Assembly: GCA_033961575.1 (NCBI GenBank)
Contig: CM066730.1
Span: forward strand, 119,811,523-119,875,522
Length of the DNA: 64,000 nucleotides
Direction: 5' to 3'
Origin: Aselliscus stoliczkanus
Taxonomy: Eukaryota; Chordata; Mammalia; Chiroptera; Hipposideridae
Shown here: piece after piece, positions 60,331 through 64,000 of the stretch
Position numbering within the stretch: the first letter of the stretch is position 1
How the letters are laid out: each line of letters begins with the position of its first letter
Translations under genes and position numbers: made by a program
Notes under the pieces: generated by a model
Databases searched by the model: none
What the model saw: the letters and a program-made list of their open reading frames with translations, nothing else
What the model was told of the DNA's origin: nothing

Positions 60331-60544
60331 CACTTACTTATGTACATCTGTAAGTAATGAAATAATGTCTCAACATATGTTAGCTAGGATAATTTTTTTC
60401 TTTGTTAAAATTAACTTATTGATAAGAATAGTGATAATAGTTTGATGAAATGTCTGAGCACTGTGACAGCTGAAATTTACCACATTCAGAAGCCACAAGA
60501 TTTCACCTTTTCTAAAACTTAAAACTGCTTTCAGCAAGATGAAG
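60331..60544. other. Short unique spacer
   Basis: Nothing recognised between two MIR copies. Confidence 0.55.
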
Positions 60545-60715
60545 ATACCACTAGAGCTTCATTTGCATGCCCTGAGTTCAAATTTTGTCTCTGCTACCTT
60601 CCAACTCTGAGGCCTTGGCCGAGTTGCCTAATGCTTGTGACTCAGTTTCTTATCATATATGGGGATGCTAACGACACCAGTGTCTCTCTCATGGGGCTTC
60701 TAAGAGAATTAAATG
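60545..60715 (+). repeat. MIR relic, sense
   Basis: 'gccctgagttcaaattttgt', 'ctctgctaccttccaactct', 'ttggccgagttgcctaatgc', 'gactcagtttcttatcatat' and 'cttctaagagaattaaatgg' follow MIR order, separate from the copy 215 bp upstream. Confidence 0.78.
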
Positions 60716-61145
60716 GGACAATATGGGGTGAGTAACATCACCCCAAAATTTGTTTCATCATGCAAAAAAAAAAAAAAACAGCAAAAAAAGAAAACAAACA
60801 TACAAAACACCTTTAAAATGCTTAGAAAATACATAATGGCTAATCTAAGGAATGTGAAAAATATGTTTCCCAAAATATTTTCTATAGTTTGAGAGATCAT
60901 ATACAAATATTCACATCGGCATTTGCGAACTCTGGAAAACATTCTTGAATTTTATTGCTGACTTTAATAAGTTGCCTTTGCATCTTTGCCAGGACTTGCA
61001 CTGGTTTGCAGCTATTCATAGAATGCTTTTGAATAATGTGATAGGCTGAATTCAAAATACTCCTCCAATCATTTTGGAGGCAGTAATAATAGTAACTAAA
61101 ATGGTCATCTAGAGAATGAACTAAGCATGGGCATTTGCTAATAAA

Positions 61146-61148
<3 letters not shown>
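60716..61148. other. Unique DNA, no gene seen
   Basis: An A-rich tract lies at about 60764-60792. Nothing else is recognised. Confidence 0.55.

Positions 61149-61185
<37 letters not shown>
61149..61185. repeat. (CT)n microsatellite
   Basis: About 18 CT units. Confidence 0.97.
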
Positions 61186-61187
<2 letters not shown>

Positions 61188-61796
61188 CTTAGAATAACCC
61201 CAAAGAAGGCAATGTAATGTTATTTGAGTAAATAAACATTAAACATGCTAATGTAAAATGAACTTCCGGTAGATGGATAACATATGCTTTAAAAGACCAC
61301 TAATCTGAGATGGAATACAAATACAAAATAGCTTTTTTAAAAAAAAAAAATAAATAAAAGCCTAAATTACAGGAAAACAGATATTACACTAGCTCTTTCC
61401 TGGAATTATTTTTAATTGCAAATATATATATACGAAGCCTGAAAACCCAGCCTACCCAAGCAGTATATACAGACTAGTTTGGAATAAATTCAGCATATTA
61501 TCATGCTGCTAACACTATTAAAACTTTTGGTCTCTCATATACCAATTACTTAATACTGTTACATCTAAGGTCAGGGCTCCTTAGTTTGTCTGAAGGAGTG
61601 TGGAAGTTCCAGGCTGTCATAGCTCCTATGTTATTAATTTCTGTTTTGTTTTTGTGTTTTGCCCACAACCTGATTTCTTCTGGGTCTGACCTAGTTCCTT
61701 TGATGCCTGGGGCTTGGAGGCCTGTGCTAATCTGCATCATGGAAGTGTGGAGGAAAAGGGAGGCAATTGAAAGAATGGCATTTGGGTGTGCTCTTC
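61186..61796. other. Unique DNA, no gene seen
   Basis: A10 tract near 61340 and a short (TA)n near 61425. The 118-codon plus frame from 61586 ends inside SINE A4 and has no domain. Confidence 0.5.
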
Positions 61797-61813
61797 AAAA
61801 TCAACACATGCAG

Positions 61814-61921
61814 GGCTGGCTGAGTGGCGTGGTGGTTCAGCGCTGGTTTGGGAAGCCAGCGGTCGTGGTTTGGGTCCCACATATGAGGGCCAGTGACATT
61901 GCCCTCAAAAAACAAACAAAC
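61814..61921 (+). mobile_element. SINE family A, copy A4, with 17-bp TSD
   Basis: Head GGCTGGCTGAGTGGCGTGGTGG with the anticodon-like arm TTTGGGAAGCCAGC, box B-like GGTTTGGGTCC, then a GAGGGCCAGTGACATTGCCCTC tail that can fold into a hairpin, and a CAAA-type A tail. Direct repeats aaaatcaacacatgcag (61797-61813) and aaaatcaacatatgcag (61922-61938) differ at one of 17 bases. Confidence 0.92.
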
Positions 61922-61938
61922 AAAATCAACATATGCAG

Positions 61939-63115
61939 TTAGAAAGCAGGACCTTTTTGTTCTACCCCATCCTTTAAAGAGGAACCTAAATTCAATGCAT
62001 GGCCTCAAGTACAAATTATCCATTCTCTCTAATTATATTTTATTTTTTTTAGCTAGCTAGTAAAATATCTTATGGCCAGGACAAAAAAGGCAATAGCAGA
62101 ATACTAATTGTTAGCATCATACAATGAATTTCAATGTAAAAAAAAAATTCCAATGTAAAAAAAAAATACCGGTTTATGAAAACTAAGTCACGTTCTAAAA
62201 GTCATATGATAGGAAATATTTGTGCTGACCATCATGTAGAGATCATGCCATAGTCTAAGCTTTGTTACTAAGCTTTGGAACGTGCTTGATATTCAGCATA
62301 TTTAGACCTGTTCACTGACTTATTGTTCCTCTGGGTCTGTTCCCAGTTTCTTTTTCCCTTTGGGAAGCAGTTCTTCTTACTGCTCAACTATGCATTCAAC
62401 ATCTTGTAGTCATTAATATACCAAAGGCAGGGGGTAAAGGGCCATCATTTCAAAGTGTCCCTGCTCACTTGATTTTGGAGTACAACAAAGCCTAAAGAAG
62501 TGGGAAGGTGAAATTTATCCATCCTTGGTAACAAATCACAGGTTTCTTTCTTTGCGATATTAGGAAGTGGTGGTTTTGTTTGCATGGATTTACCAAAAAC
62601 GGGGGTGGGTGTCCATTTGTGATTTGATGAATGACAATTCACAAAGCCATCAGTACACCTGCTCCTATCAGAAGAGATGTACTTTATGAAAGCAAGAAAA
62701 TGATCAGTAACAGTAATTGTTTTCAACACAGGAGCATGCTTTGGTTCAGGGATATTTTCTCTTCACAGATGTTTAAAGTCACTTGGCGCTCAGCCTTCAA
62801 ACTTGTTATTCATGAGGCACCCATATTCCTGTTTCATAGCCACATGACCATCTAATATGCCATAAACAGAAATGATCTTCTGAATTTCAGAGCTGTACCT
62901 TGAGCCTACCCTGCCTGCCTAGCCTAGAGAGCTTTTATGTTTCATGATACATTTGCAGGTTGAAAATATTCATTTTGGTCCGTGGTTTAAAACCATTTAT
63001 TCATTAGATATTTAGAGCTGCTAATCAATATAAATGTACATGCTTTCTGTGTTCCTCTCTAGGGTGGTGGGTGTCTTCTTTATATTTTCCTTTTATTCGT
63101 ATTTGTATTTTAGTA
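61939..63115. other. Unique DNA, no gene seen
   Basis: A tandem of 'caatgtaaaaaaaaaattc'-like units lies at about 62131-62167. The 94-codon minus frame at 62445-62729 is not interrupted by repeats but matches nothing I know. Confidence 0.5.

Positions 63116-63162
<47 letters not shown>
63116..63162. repeat. (TA)n microsatellite
   Basis: About 23 uninterrupted TA units, self-complementary and able to form a cruciform. Confidence 0.97.
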
Positions 63163-63163
<1 letters not shown>

Positions 63164-63317
63164 TAGTGAGAAGGAGAATGACCCTACTCAGGTGCTTAGG
63201 AAGAAAAAAAAAAGGAGTTTGGAATACAGATAATGCACAACCTGGAAAACTAACATAGCCTTAGTCAGTAGTGAATAGAATATTTGAAAATATTAGTTTA
63301 AGTCATTAGGAATGACC

Positions 63318-63319
<2 letters not shown>

Positions 63320-63348
<29 letters not shown>
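63320..63348. repeat. (GT)n microsatellite
   Basis: About 14 GT units followed by an impure GTGTGCACATGCATAC patch. Confidence 0.96.
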
Positions 63349-63350
<2 letters not shown>

Positions 63351-64000
63351 GTGTGCACATGCATACACACGCTACTGCTATATTTTAACACAAGCCCAAG
63401 GAATCAGTATTTTTCACACTGATGAAAAATATTTGCAGTGCAATCTGAACATTGTTCTTAATAGAGCTAGAAATGCCATTTCAAAACATCAAAAGCATCC
63501 ACATCATTTGCTATTTGATTCAAAGAAATAGAAAGTCATACAGTGGTACAAGATGTTGCTACTTATGCCATTGGCCACCACATAAACTAATAAACATCTC
63601 AGGGTAGAAAATCCAGCTATAATTTAGGACCCCAAGTCATGTGTTGTACTTTTTTTCCTCGGACAGAACTAGCTAAAACAACCTCAGAGTTAGCAGTTTG
63701 TATTGTTCAACTTTGAAACACATGATAGTTTGAGCATTGGGCAGGTAAGAGACTAATTTGCCTTTGTAAAACTGCACACCCTTGGGGCAATTGTGTTTCA
63801 TGCAGAGGTGAACAGGAATGTTTTCAGCAGCAAGACTATGGAGCTGCCATGTTTAATGTCTACTACTTTGTGTTTTCTTTTTAAGCACAAGTCTAAATAC
63901 ATGAACAGCAGATTCCCAATTTCAAACTGTTATTCGAACTCATCTTTTGGTTTAATGTTATAATTTATATGGGTCATAAATCAGCATTAGCTATATATAC
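63349..64000. other. Unique DNA to window end, no gene seen
   Basis: No named repeat or exon recognised. Confidence 0.55.

Noticed and set aside
1..64000. CRISPR arrays, operons, phage or bacterial mobile systems
   Set aside because: The sequence is mammalian: no regularly spaced repeats, no bacterial-type gene density and no ribosome-binding sites.

Overview
The window reads as nuclear, non-coding DNA of a placental mammal. It is AT-rich with few CpGs. No reading frame exceeds about 200 codons, and the longer ones lie in old transposon DNA. The repeat fossils are those shared by all mammals (MIR, L2, MER5A-type hAT relics, an MLT1 MaLR LTR), plus L1 remnants and lineage-specific tRNA-derived SINEs. 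Two short SINE families occur (here called A, four copies, and B, three copies). Both have a GGCCGGCC-like start, Pol III box A/B motifs, an A-rich tail and, in most copies, clear target-site duplications. These SINEs, together with a Tc1/mariner-type MITE, would fit a bat or another laurasiatherian or colugo-like lineage. I recognise the style rather than a named family, so the order is not settled.

Layout. 0-5 kb: MIR, a SINE A with a 16-bp target duplication, L2 and an old DNA-transposon relic. 5-17 kb: mostly unique DNA with a MER5A, a compound (TATC)n microsatellite abutting a Tigger-like relic, a (GA)n, a (CT)n and a second SINE A. 17-26 kb: an L1 3' end, MIR, a long AT quasi-palindrome, a (CA)n and much unique DNA. 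26-36 kb: two SINE B copies, a minus-strand L1 3' half, L2 and MIR pieces. 36.6-38.5 kb: an L1 that keeps its 5' UTR, the start of ORF1 and its 3' terminus but lacks everything between. 40-47 kb: a three-layer nest (a MIR split by an MLT1 LTR, itself split by a 526-bp solo LTR with 4-bp target duplications), an L2, and a second solo LTR of 607 bp with TTGG duplications. 47-64 kb: unique DNA with a mariner MITE carrying a transposase C-terminal remnant, SINEs A and B side by side, more L2 and MIR, and microsatellites.

No protein-coding gene, tRNA, rRNA or known ncRNA can be called with confidence. Three short segments have paired splice-like signals and at least one open frame (5.93 kb plus; 10.92 kb and 29.24 kb minus). 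They are given as low-confidence exon candidates, because pseudo-exons of this quality are common in mammalian DNA. If either minus-strand candidate is real, the window is intron of a minus-strand gene; otherwise it is intergenic. I did not find a novel multi-gene system. What stands out is the transposon stratigraphy and a few candidate regulatory stretches.
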